Assembly: GCA_902767915.1 (NCBI GenBank)
Contig: CACXJE010000029.1
Coordinates: 1-38,361 of the forward strand
Direction: 5' to 3'
DNA from: Oscillospiraceae bacterium
Lineage (GTDB): Bacteria > Bacillota > Clostridia > Oscillospirales > Oscillospiraceae
DNA: 38,361 nt
Both the position numbers and the translations under genes were made by a program. Positions 21,246 to 28,377 of this stretch are shown here, piece after piece; the first letter of the stretch is position 1, and each line of letters begins with the position of its first letter. The notes beneath the pieces are model-generated. The model saw only the letters and a list, made by a program, of their open reading frames with translations. It searched no databases and was not told the origin of the DNA.

Positions 21246-22984
21246 AAGAACCCAAAAAGACCCTTGACAGCACCCTGCTGCAGCAGGCCCGGGACGGAGA
21301 CCGGGAGGCCCGCTCCGCCCTCTACGAGGCCACCTATCAGGAGGTCTGGCGGACGGTCCGGTCCCTGATCCGCAGCGAGGACGACGCTCTGGACGTGCTC
21401 CAGGATACCTACGTCCGGGCCTTTACCCGGCTGGATCAGCTGAAAAACCCGGCCTCTGTGGGGCCCTGGCTGCGGACCATTGCCGCCAACACCGCCCGGA
21501 GCCATCTGCAAAAAACAAAGCCCCTGCTGTTTTCGGACCTGGGGGAGGACGCCGGGGAGGTCCCGGAGCCCCCGGTCACCGACACCGCCGCGCTGCCGGA
21601 GGCATCCCTGGACCAAAAGGAGACCGCCGCCCTGCTGCGGGAGCTGCTGGACAGTCTCTCCGACGGCCAGCGCCTGGTTTTGAGCCTGCATTACTATGAG
21701 GATATGCCGGTGCGGGAGATCGCCCGAAGCCTGGACGTCACGGAGAGCACCGTCAAGACCCAGCTCCGGGACGGCAGAAAGCGGCTGGAGCAGAAGGTCC
21801 GGGATCTGGAACGCCGGGGCGTGAACCTCTACGGGCTCTCCGCCCTGCCCCTTTTCCGGACCCTGATGCAAAAAAACGCGGAAACGCTGACACCGCCGCG
21901 GACCGCCGCCATCGAAGCCGCCCTCCCCGCCGAGACCGCCGCGATCCGCAGCGTCACCGCCGGGGGAATGCTGGTCCGGCGGCTTGCCCTCGGCGCCGCG
22001 ATCCTGGCGGCGGCCGTCGGGATCGGCTTCGGCGGCTGGCGGCTGATGAAGCACAAGCAGGGATCTGCCCCCGCGCCGACGCAGCCCTTCGACACCGTCA
22101 TCCCGGCGCCGATCCGGGGTGATTCTGATCAGGACAGCGTTGTGATCGACGAAAAACAGTCCTTCTTCTGGGACTTTGAGGTGCTGGAGGACCGGGTTGT
22201 GTTTCGTTGCCGTTATGTGCTCCGGAATCAAACCGACGACGCCTTGCAAATCTGCCTGCAGGGAGATTTTGAGAAAGAATACCTGCTTGGCTGCACAAAA
22301 GAAAAGGCTCTGTACGCCCAGACCTCCGCGGAGGATCCCACCGACGTTTTTGTGGTAAGCCCCGGAGAAACCGTCCTCGACGTCTGCTACGTCGGCACCT
22401 TCAACGGCACAAAGCAAAAAGCAAACCGGCTGCTTCCTCCGACGACTGTCTTTTTGATCGGGCCGGAAACCGCTGACCCGCCCCAGAGCGATCCGGAAAC
22501 TGAGCCGCCCCTGCCGGAGGAACCGACGGCAGAGCACGTGGAGCTTCCAACCGTCATGAATCTGCCAGGAAAAGCATTCATCGGTGAAAGTAAAGAATTC
22601 ACGAAGGCCGGCCTTACGATCAGCCTGTCGGACAAGTTTGCAGAGTTGGAGAGTGAACAGGGCTTTGACGCCTATTATTCCTCCGATTATTGCGGTGTGG
22701 TGGTGTTGAAGGAGCCCTTCAGCCTGGAAGAAGGTCTCGCAGAGAAGAGTCTGGTGCAGTATGTGTCCGACGTGATCGAAAACAACGGCCACACAGATCT
22801 GCATCCGCTGGAAACGGACGGCCTGATCTACTTTGAATTCACTCGGGACGGCCTGAACGTCTGGAGCTGCAGTTACAAAGGCTCAGACGCGTTTTATATT
22901 GTGCAGTTCCTGTGCCGCAGCGCTGATCGGGAGAAGCTGAAGGATCTGATCTTTTTCTTTGCCAAATCCGTGGAGGTGGAATAA
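21242..22984 (+). CDS. ECF sigma factor fused to a membrane anchor and extracytoplasmic domain
   Basis: This 580-aa protein begins with an ECF sigma factor: region 2 at about residues 12-90 (DDALDVLQDTYVRAFTRLDQL) and region 4 at about 130-185 (LVLSLHYYEDMPVREIARSL, then STVKTQLRDGRKRL). A linker leads to one membrane helix (about 245-267). The remaining ~300 residues lie outside the membrane and contain two unrecognised parts split by a Pro/Glu-rich linker (about 410-440). Ordinary ECF sigma factors are near 180-200 aa. Here the sigma domain appears permanently tied to the membrane, so activation may need proteolysis or local transcription. The 53-aa ORF overlaps its start. A 23-bp hairpin follows the stop. 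Confidence 0.88.
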   Translation: MKEPKKTLDSTLLQQARDGDREARSALYEATYQEVWRTVRSLIRSEDDALDVLQDTYVRAFTRLDQLKNPASVGPWLRTIAANTARSHLQKTKPLLFSDLGEDAGEVPEPPVTDTAALPEASLDQKETAALLRELLDSLSDGQRLVLSLHYYEDMPVREIARSLDVTESTVKTQLRDGRKRLEQKVRDLERRGVNLYGLSALPLFRTLMQKNAETLTPPRTAAIEAALPAETAAIRSVTAGGMLVRRLALGAAILAAAVGIGFGGWRLMKHKQGSAPAPTQPFDTVIPAPIRGDSDQDSVVIDEKQSFFWDFEVLEDRVVFRCRYVLRNQTDDALQICLQGDFEKEYLLGCTKEKALYAQTSAEDPTDVFVVSPGETVLDVCYVGTFNGTKQKANRLLPPTTVFLIGPETADPPQSDPETEPPLPEEPTAEHVELPTVMNLPGKAFIGESKEFTKAGLTISLSDKFAELESEQGFDAYYSSDYCGVVVLKEPFSLEEGLAEKSLVQYVSDVIENNGHTDLHPLETDGLIYFEFTRDGLNVWSCSYKGSDAFYIVQFLCRSADREKLKDLIFFFAKSVEVE

Positions 22985-22985
22985 C

Positions 22986-23032
22986 CAGAGACCCCCGGGG
23001 CTTCCGATCATCGGAAGCCCCGGGGGTCTCTG
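22986..23032 (+). terminator. Very long perfect hairpin after the tethered sigma gene
   Basis: 23-bp arms (22986-23008 and 23010-23032) are perfectly inverted about a single C. No T tract follows, so it may be a factor-independent pause, a processing/stability hairpin, or a two-way barrier. The remainder of 23033-23102 shows nothing recognisable. Confidence 0.6.
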
Positions 23033-23102
23033 CGTGTTGCGGTCGGTTCAGCCGTTCCGTTTCAAGCTTGTGCTGATACAATGCACGGCGCAGGATCCCG
23101 AG

Positions 23103-23217
23103 AAATCGGGATTTGTCGATTTCAATTCGTAGGGGCCGATGCCCACATCGGCCCTACCCCGGATCAGCGTGAGGGCCGATGTGGGCATCGGCCCCTACGT
23201 CCCGCCAAATCCGAATT
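23103..23217. repeat. Nested palindromic repeat, copy 3
   Basis: 26-bp arms at 23129-23154 and 23173-23198 are identical to those at 6238 and 12897. The flank AAATCGGGATTTGTCGATTT precedes it and CGCCAAATCCG follows. It lies between convergent genes. Confidence 0.93.
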
Positions 23218-23248
23218 CTTTTCCAACAGGCATAAACGATCACCTGAA

Positions 23249-23281
23249 AAGGGCGTGCTGCACAGCTTGCAGCACGCCCTT
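23249..23281 (-). terminator. Terminator of the flavoprotein operon
   Basis: AAGGGCGTGCTG (23249-23260) and CAGCACGCCCTT (23270-23281) form a 12-bp stem. On the minus strand it is followed by TTCAGG, a weak T tract. It lies 20 bases after the end of the flavin reductase gene. Confidence 0.65.
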
Positions 23282-23301
23282 GCGGTTCGTTTGCGTTCGG
23301 A

Positions 23302-23865
23302 TTATTTCAGCTTCAGGCCGTCCTTGAAGGCGTCGCCCACCCGGCCGCAGACCTTATAATAGCCGTGGGTATAGGGGTCAAAGGCAATGGCCTCCAGGGA
23401 ATCGATATCCACCTTGCCCTCCTTCAGATGGGCCTCCTCCACGGAGGTGCGCAGGACCTTGCCGATGACGCCCAGACCGGTGGCGTCGTTCTGGTACTCC
23501 ACGAACTCGCATTCCAGGGCAATGGGCAGCTCATTGATGATGGGCGCGTCCACCAGGGCGGATTTCTCATAGGTCATGCCGGTCTTGGCAAATTTCTCCG
23601 GCTCCTTTTTGCCGCTGACCACGCCGAACCAGTCCGCCTCCACCACGTGCTTGGCGTCGGCAATGTGGACCACGAAGCCCTTCCGGGCCTTGATGTTCTC
23701 CACGGTACGATGGGTCTCGGTCAGATTCAGAGCCACCATATCCCGGTCCAGCATGGTGCCCCAGGCGGCGTTCATCACGTCCACGGTCCCGTCGGCGTTG
23801 AAGGTGGCCACCAGCAGCACCGGCATCGGGAAAATGGCCTCTGTGGTTTTGATTTGCTGTTTCAT
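23302..23865 (-). CDS. Flavin reductase-like domain protein
   Basis: This 187-aa protein belongs to the flavin reductase-like, FMN-binding split-barrel group. Typical features are PMPVLLVATFNADGTVDVMNAAW near the N-terminus (residues 13-35), ALNLTETHRTVENI and a final segment YTHGYYKVCGRVGDAFKDG. Members bind FMN and reduce flavins or transfer electrons in anaerobes. It is 35 bases after a flavodoxin-fold iron-sulfur flavoprotein gene on the same strand, so the two probably work together in an electron-transfer or detoxifying role. ATG at 23865 has GGAGG at good spacing. The specific substrate is not evident. Confidence 0.87.
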   Translation of the reverse strand: MKQQIKTTEAIFPMPVLLVATFNADGTVDVMNAAWGTMLDRDMVALNLTETHRTVENIKARKGFVVHIADAKHVVEADWFGVVSGKKEPEKFAKTGMTYEKSALVDAPIINELPIALECEFVEYQNDATGLGVIGKVLRTSVEEAHLKEGKVDIDSLEAIAFDPYTHGYYKVCGRVGDAFKDGLKLK

Positions 23866-23900
23866 GGTTTTTCCTCCGATAATATAAATTTTTACTGATA

Positions 23901-24527
23901 CTATTTTCCATCCGGGAAGCTGGTGAAGCTCCCACGCTCCAGCTGGGGCAGGCCGTACTTCTCCTTCGCCTCGGCAAAGGCCCGAATCATAAAGGCCATA
24001 TTCCGGGCCAGATTCCGCAGGGTCTGCAGGCCCTCCAGATCCTTTTTCACGTCCTCGGCGGTGAAGCCGTGGACCTGGTTCCAGTAGGTGCTGGAGGCCA
24101 CCGGCATACTGCTGATGGTGAAGTACTTGTTCAGCACGTCGAAGCTGGCGGTGTTGCCGCCTCTGCGGCAGGAAACCACCGCAGCCCCCACCTTGAAATG
24201 CTTGGGGAAGGCCGTGCTGTAGAACAGCCGGTCCAAGAAGGCCAGCAGCGTACCGTTGGGAGAGCCGTAGTACACCGGACTGCCCACCACAAGGCCGTCC
24301 GCGGCCTGCAGCTTGGGGGCGGTTTCGTTCACCAGATCCTCAAACACGCAGCGGCCCAGATCCCCGCAGCGGCCGCAGGAAATACAGCCCCGGATGCTCT
24401 TGCTTCCCACCTGGATCAGCTCGGTTTCCAGACCCTCAGCCGCAAACACCCGGATCATCTCCTCCAGGGCGGCGGCTGTGCAGCCGTGGACGTGGGGACT
24501 GCCGTTGAGCAATAATACCTTTGCCAT
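23901..24527 (-). CDS. Flavodoxin-fold NAD(P)H-type reductase with iron-sulfur motif
   Basis: This 208-aa flavoprotein has the flavodoxin-like FMN loop LLNGSPHVHGCTAA (residues 5-18) and GSPVYYGSPNGTLLAFLDR (82-100). Between them sits CISCGRCGDLGRC, a C-x2-C-x2-C-x5-C pattern that fits the compact [4Fe-4S] motif of iron-sulfur flavoproteins (Isf family). It probably passes electrons between FMN and a ferredoxin-like donor. The downstream flavin-reductase-like gene is in the same operon. ATG at 24527 has AGGAGG upstream. I do not see its promoter in the 95 bases before it. Confidence 0.88.
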   Translation of the reverse strand: MAKVLLLNGSPHVHGCTAAALEEMIRVFAAEGLETELIQVGSKSIRGCISCGRCGDLGRCVFEDLVNETAPKLQAADGLVVGSPVYYGSPNGTLLAFLDRLFYSTAFPKHFKVGAAVVSCRRGGNTASFDVLNKYFTISSMPVASSTYWNQVHGFTAEDVKKDLEGLQTLRNLARNMAFMIRAFAEAKEKYGLPQLERGSFTSFPDGK

Positions 24528-24585
24528 AATCGTTCCTCCTAAATTTGGCGTCGCTTGTATCTTACGTTCGGCGGCCTGCGATCAT

Positions 24586-24610
24586 GCCGGGAGCCCCTGT
24601 GGGGACCGGC
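24586..24610. repeat. Imperfect hairpin between the lipoprotein and flavoprotein genes
   Basis: GCCGG...CCGGC encloses CCCC/GGGG around TGT. It may stabilise or weakly terminate the lipoprotein mRNA, or be a degraded repeat. No T tract follows on either strand. Confidence 0.35.
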
Positions 24611-24622
24611 GCCTCGCAAAAA

Positions 24623-25594
24623 TTACTCGTCGCCCATCATAAACAGGACCAGATTGCCGTCCGCCTCCGTGAACATGGTGCCGGCGGTGACGCAGACATT
24701 CCAGTTCAGGTTGGCGTTTTCCCGCAGCATGGCGATAAAGGCCTCCTGATCCGCCCCCTCCTCCAGCCGGAACACGTAGCCGATGAAGGTGTTGGGGAAG
24801 ATCTGGGGATTGAGAACCGCGCCTTCGGCGAAGCCCGTGATCTGAATCTCGTCCTGGGACTCAAAGTCCACAAAGCCCGTAAGGGGGCCTTCCGCCACCT
24901 CATAGACGTCCATGGCGGCAATCTTCTGGTGGCCGGCCAGGTATCTGGCGGCCTCCAGGCTCGTCCCGTCGGGATGCTCGGCGCACCAGGTGTGGAACAT
25001 CTCCACAAAGTCCCCGGGCTTGGCCGCGATGGTTCCGGTCAGGGGCTCCATATCGCTGCGGTACATGGCCAAAAACACCTTTCCGTCCAGCACAAAGCTC
25101 TCCACCTTGTCCAGGGGGTTTTCATTTGCCATCCAGCCGGGCTCCGCGTTCTCCACCAGGGCCTTGGAAAGGGCTTCGGCGTCGGTTCCCGCCTCCGGGA
25201 CGAACACGTAGACCAGCGCACCGCTGCCGGACATATAGTCCACGGCGCAGGAGGACTCCCGGATGCCCTCGGGGGCATACTCATAGTTGAGGCCGGGATA
25301 GTAGTATTCGGTGCTCTCCACGCTGAACAGGGTAAAATACGGATCCTCCAGCATTGCTTCGCAGAGCTCCTTGGCGCTTGCCTCCGGGTGGTCCGCCACC
25401 AGCTTCTGCAGGAAGGCTTCAGCGTTGAAATATTCGACAACGGGCGCCTCCGGGGCAAGGGTGGTCTCCGGAGCAGCAGCGGTGGAATCGTCGGGTTCGC
25501 CGGTGGCCGGGGTGTCGGCGGGCTTTTTGCCGCAGCCGGCAAGCAGGGTCCCAAGCAGCAGCAGGGCCAGGGTCAGACAAATCAGCTTTTTCAT
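24623..25594 (-). CDS. Predicted lipoprotein of unknown function
   Basis: The 323-aa product has a type II signal peptide, MKKLICLTLALLLLGTLLAGC, with lipobox LAGC and lipidated Cys at residue 21. An unstructured Thr/Ala/Glu/Pro linker (about 23-50) follows, then a globular region of about 270 residues rich in acidic and aromatic residues. The motifs YYYPGLNYEYAPEG and PLTGTIAAKPGDF do not match a family I know. The frame is open far upstream, but the lipobox start (25594) has AGGAGG eight bases before it. It has an excellent sigma-A promoter (25626-25654) and is transcribed divergently from the DUF1295 gene. Confidence 0.85.
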   Translation of the reverse strand: MKKLICLTLALLLLGTLLAGCGKKPADTPATGEPDDSTAAAPETTLAPEAPVVEYFNAEAFLQKLVADHPEASAKELCEAMLEDPYFTLFSVESTEYYYPGLNYEYAPEGIRESSCAVDYMSGSGALVYVFVPEAGTDAEALSKALVENAEPGWMANENPLDKVESFVLDGKVFLAMYRSDMEPLTGTIAAKPGDFVEMFHTWCAEHPDGTSLEAARYLAGHQKIAAMDVYEVAEGPLTGFVDFESQDEIQITGFAEGAVLNPQIFPNTFIGYVFRLEEGADQEAFIAMLRENANLNWNVCVTAGTMFTEADGNLVLFMMGDE

Positions 25595-25625
25595 TGGTTT
25601 TTCCTCCTGATATGGGATTGTGCTT

Positions 25626-25654
25626 ATTATACCATCTGCCGGGAACCGCGTCAA
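25626..25654 (-). promoter_or_regulatory. Promoter of the lipoprotein gene
   Basis: On the minus strand TTGACG (25649-25654), a 17-base spacer and a perfect TATAAT (25626-25631), about 32 bases before the lipoprotein ATG. Confidence 0.85.
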
Positions 25655-25704
25655 GGCAGAAAGCGCCCGGGCTGCGGATGTGTCCGCGCCGGATATCTTC
25701 CGGG

Positions 25705-25733
25705 TTGAAAACTGTCGAAGGCTGTGGTATAGT
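25705..25733 (+). promoter_or_regulatory. Promoter of the DUF1295 gene
   Basis: TTGAAA (25705-25710), a 17-base spacer and TATAGT (25728-25733). The transcript starts near 25740, so ATG at 25736 cannot serve as the start and ATG at 25772 is preferred. Confidence 0.75.
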
Positions 25734-25771
25734 ACATGGGAACAAATACCGACAGAAAGCGACGTCCCGTT

Positions 25772-26734
25772 ATGAACAAGAACCTTCGAAACACCCTCGC
25801 CACCGCGGTGACCGCCGCGGTTGTCCTTTGTCTCTGCGTGCTGGCCTTCCTGTGGAGCGACCGGTCCCTCACACCGAACCAGCTGGCCACCGGAAAGCTG
25901 CTCTTGCTCGTCTGCGGCTGCGCCGCCGCCTACTGCTTTGTGGTAGGCGAGCTGGCCAACAACTTCTCCCAGATGGACAAGCTCTGGAGCCTGCTGCCCA
26001 TTGTCTACACCTGGATCGCGGCGATCCGGGGCGGGCTGGGGCTGCGGTCGGTGCTCTTTGCGCTGATCGTCACCGCCTGGGGCCTCCGGCTCACCTTCAA
26101 CTTCGCCCGGAAGGGCGCCTACAGCTGGAAATTCTGGACCGGCGTGGAGGACTACCGCTGGGCCATCGTCCGCAGCAGCTCCATCCTCCGGTATCGGCCT
26201 CTGTGGATGCTCTTCGACCTGTTCTTTATCAGCATCTATCAGAACCTTCTGGTGCTGGCCATCTGCCTGCCGGCGCTGGCCTGTATGGGGTCTGCGGACC
26301 CCTTCGGCTGGGTGGATATCCTGGCGGCGGTCTGCGCCGTGGGCTTCCTGGTTTTGGAGACTGTGGCCGACGAGCAGCAGTGGCGCTTCCACCAAAACAA
26401 AAAGCGGCTGCTGGAGCAGCACAAGCAGCTGGAGCGGCTCCCCGCCCCCTATGACCTGGGTTTCAACACTACCGGCCTCTGGAATCGGATGCGGCACCCC
26501 AACTACCTGGGAGAGCAGGGCATCTGGCTTTCCCTGTATCTCTTCGCTGTGGGCGCCGGAGCCGCCTGCAGGGGGATCTTCCACTGGTCGCTGATCGGCC
26601 CCCTGTTCCTGGTGCTGCTGTTTATGGGCAGCTCCACCCTGGGAGAGTCCATCTCCGCCAGGAAATACCCCCGGTACAAGGACTACATGGCCCGGGTCTT
26701 CAAGTACCTCCCCCTGCGGGCCTTCCGCAAATAA
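25772..26734 (+). CDS. DUF1295 / steroid 5-alpha-reductase-like membrane protein
   Basis: This 320-aa polytopic membrane protein matches the DUF1295 family, related to isoprenylcysteine methyltransferases and steroid 5-alpha-reductases. About six or seven hydrophobic segments are visible. The family signatures are ADEQQWRFHQNK (about 201-212), GLWNRMRHPNYLGEQGIW (about 234-251) and the C-terminal YPRYKDYMARV. The RHPNYLGE motif suggests binding of a nucleotide or S-adenosylmethionine-like cofactor, but the reaction is unknown. An in-frame ATG at 25736 overlaps the predicted transcription start. ATG at 25772 lacks a strong Shine-Dalgarno; the start is therefore less certain. A terminator follows. 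Confidence 0.87.
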   Translation: MNKNLRNTLATAVTAAVVLCLCVLAFLWSDRSLTPNQLATGKLLLLVCGCAAAYCFVVGELANNFSQMDKLWSLLPIVYTWIAAIRGGLGLRSVLFALIVTAWGLRLTFNFARKGAYSWKFWTGVEDYRWAIVRSSSILRYRPLWMLFDLFFISIYQNLLVLAICLPALACMGSADPFGWVDILAAVCAVGFLVLETVADEQQWRFHQNKKRLLEQHKQLERLPAPYDLGFNTTGLWNRMRHPNYLGEQGIWLSLYLFAVGAGAACRGIFHWSLIGPLFLVLLFMGSSTLGESISARKYPRYKDYMARVFKYLPLRAFRK

Positions 26735-26747
26735 ATCAGAACATCAC

Positions 26748-26783
26748 AAAACAGCCGCCTCCCCGGGGAGACGGCTGTTTTGC
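26748..26783 (+). terminator. Terminator after the DUF1295 gene, probably bidirectional
   Basis: AAAACAGCCG (26748-26757) pairs with CGGCTGTTTT (26772-26781), with CTCCCCGGGGAG extending the stem. The A and T tracts allow use from both strands, and the next gene converges. Confidence 0.85.
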
Positions 26784-26836
26784 TGCATGATTCGGGTGCT
26801 GCAGGCTGCGTGGGAAAAAGCGAAGGATTGACCGGA

Positions 26837-27670
26837 TTATTCCATATCCAGCCATTTCAGAGAGATTTCATGCTTGCCGGCATCATCCTCATAGGCGCAA
26901 GCGCCTTCCGCAAGCCGGTCGGTGTAGAGATCGAAGAATTCACCGGTCACTGTCAGAGGGAGCTCCTCGGTCTGTTTCATATCCTGGGTGTCGCTGATTT
27001 GGAGCAGAATCTCGCACCCCGGATTCAGGATCCGGATCTGGCCCTCGACCCAGCTGGCCTCCAGATGCGCCGCGGAGGAAAGCTTCACGGTGATGCAGAA
27101 TCTCCCGGTATCGGGGAAATCCTTGTCCTCTCCCTGCAGGAATAAGAACTCCGCCTCGGCAGCCTCGGCCTGCTCGACGGTCCAGGTGTTGAGGGTCCAT
27201 TTTATGTCCTGGGCAAGGTATCCGCTGATCCGGGCCCTTGACTCCCCGCAGAACGCCGTGATCCGGAAGGGTCGGGGCTCCAGCCGGAAGCTGTAGGCCT
27301 CGCTGTATGGGACTGCGAACCAGTCCTGCACATGCGACTCGCCGATCGGTCCGTTGTATTGCACCTCTATTTCCCCGGAAAACCCATACTCCCCCGATGT
27401 GCGGTGCCCGATGCGTCCGTCCGCGTCTTCAAAGTCGTACACCGGGAAGCTCGTATCGAAGCGAACGTGACTGCCTGGTTCATAATTGTTTTCCAGCGCG
27501 ACATAGCTTCGGGTCGGCGTATTGCTTTCCCCGGAAACGCTGCTGTACGTTGCATCGTTGTTTTCCTGCGAAGCTCCGGCCTGGAGCTCCTGCGCAGGAT
27601 TCTGGCTCCTGCATGCGGTCAAGGAAAAGATGGTCCATGCAGCGAGCAGAAAAATAAGTGTTCTTCTCAT
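26837..27670 (-). CDS. Predicted lipoprotein of unknown function
   Basis: The 277-aa product begins with MRRTLIFLLAAWTIFSLTAC, a type II signal peptide with lipobox LTAC and Cys at residue 20. The mature part starts with a low-complexity Gln/Ser/Asn-rich stretch (residues 21-55), followed by an acidic and aromatic globular region of about 220 residues with no motif I recognise. ATG at 27670 has AGGAGG seven bases upstream. The gene follows a small damaged gene (27687-27885) whose stop abuts the ribosome binding site. Both appear to be transcribed from a consensus-like promoter at 27982-28010. It probably sits on the outer face of the cytoplasmic membrane. Confidence 0.82.
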   Translation of the reverse strand: MRRTLIFLLAAWTIFSLTACRSQNPAQELQAGASQENNDATYSSVSGESNTPTRSYVALENNYEPGSHVRFDTSFPVYDFEDADGRIGHRTSGEYGFSGEIEVQYNGPIGESHVQDWFAVPYSEAYSFRLEPRPFRITAFCGESRARISGYLAQDIKWTLNTWTVEQAEAAEAEFLFLQGEDKDFPDTGRFCITVKLSSAAHLEASWVEGQIRILNPGCEILLQISDTQDMKQTEELPLTVTGEFFDLYTDRLAEGACAYEDDAGKHEISLKWLDME

Positions 27671-27686
27671 TGTGATTCCTCCTAAT

Positions 27687-27885
27687 TTACGGTATAGAAA
27701 TATTATTATACGCCCCATCGCTATCCAAATAAGATAGCGTTTGGATACTTGATGAGGAATAGTAATACGCTGAGTACAAACGAGATTGATAGAAGCTGTA
27801 TCCGCTACCCAATTGCTCTATATAATCAGATTCCAAATTCAGTTGGTTCGGATCATAATAGAAGAATTGAACATATCTTTTTCAT
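27687..27885 (-). pseudogene. Small secreted-peptide-like gene, apparently frameshifted
   Basis: ATG at 27885 has AAAGGGGTG upstream and begins MKKICSILLL, like a signal peptide, but stops after 10 codons (27853). The neighbouring frame is open through YYDPNQLNLESDY, YIEQLGSGYSFY and YSAYYYSSSSIQ up to a stop at 27687-27689, directly before the lipoprotein Shine-Dalgarno. Skipping one base near 27861 would join the two into a protein of about 65 aa rich in Tyr and Ser. It could be a decayed gene or a short leader peptide upstream of a remnant. The promoter at 27982-28010 drives it. Confidence 0.45.
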
Positions 27886-27981
27886 GCAATACACCCCTTT
27901 CATATTGATTGCAGCTTTCGTTTTTTGACTGATTGGTTTCTGAATGGACAAAGAGACTGTGCATTGGGGCCTTCTGTTTTT

Positions 27982-28010
27982 ATTTTATAACAGAAATCAT
28001 ACGACGTCAA
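27982..28010 (-). promoter_or_regulatory. Promoter of the small damaged gene and lipoprotein 26837-27670
   Basis: On the minus strand TTGACG (28005-28010), a 17-base spacer and TAAAAT (27982-27987), in an AT-rich stretch. It overlaps the far 3' end of the reading frame at 28007. The 95 bases from here to the small ORF hold no other gene. Confidence 0.75.
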
Positions 28011-28312
28011 GCCATATATTTGTATAATTTATATTTAACTCTATAAATATACAAATCTTTGTCAGAAGAACTCGGATCGTCAAGTCTTCCGCAAGGGTTG
28101 ACCGGATCCCGCCCCCGGAGGCGGCCCGGGGCAAAGCAAAACGGCACGGAATTGGAATCGTCCTTCCAGTTCCGTGCCGTTTTGCGGTTATAGGCCTTCG
28201 GGTTTTCCGGCCTGCGGGTCACCGGGTTCAGGGCCCAGGTGCCGCGGCGGGTCTTGTCCAGCTCCCGCCTCTTTTTTTTCGAGAGCTTCTCATAGGGAAT
28301 GAATTTTTCCAC
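28007..28312 (-). CDS. Small basic protein with an intrinsic terminator inside its reading frame; candidate nonstop-message ribosome-rescue factor
   Basis: GTG at 28312 has AAAGGAG six bases upstream and lies 65 bases after nifJ. The first ~52 residues are strongly basic and look like a conserved core: FIPYEKLSKKKRRELDK, TRRGTWALNPVTRRPENPKA, YNRKTARNWKDD. At codons 43-60 the DNA forms a 16-bp perfect stem with a T-rich end (28131-28185), the usual terminator style of this genome. A transcript ending there would carry about 59-60 codons without a stop. The open frame beyond it (stop at 28007) has a quite different, AT-rich composition and may never be transcribed. Escherichia coli ArfA and Bacillus subtilis BrfA are made from similar stopless mRNAs. 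The function is inference. Confidence 0.6.
   Translation of the reverse strand: MEKFIPYEKLSKKKRRELDKTRRGTWALNPVTRRPENPKAYNRKTARNWKDDSNSVPFCFAPGRLRGRDPVNPCGRLDDPSSSDKDLYIYRVKYKLYKYMA
28131..28185 (-). terminator. Intrinsic terminator lying inside the small basic gene
   Basis: GCAAAACGGCACGGAA (28136-28151) and TTCCGTGCCGTTTTGC (28170-28185) pair perfectly. TGGAA and TTCCA inside the loop extend the hairpin. On the minus strand TTTTGCTTTG follows. The A4/T4 style matches the terminators at 11489, 14691 and 26748. Confidence 0.8.
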
Positions 28313-28336
28313 AGGCTTCTCCTTTCGTTCTTCTTT

Positions 28337-28366
28337 GGGGGATCGCAGGTTTTCCTGCGATCCCCC
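28337..28366. repeat. Hairpin between nifJ and the small basic gene
   Basis: GGGGGATCGCAGG and CCTGCGATCCCCC form a 13-bp perfect stem on a four-base loop. It lacks a T tract on the minus strand. It may protect the nifJ mRNA 3' end or partly uncouple the downstream gene. Confidence 0.7.
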
Positions 28367-28377
28367 GATGATAATTC

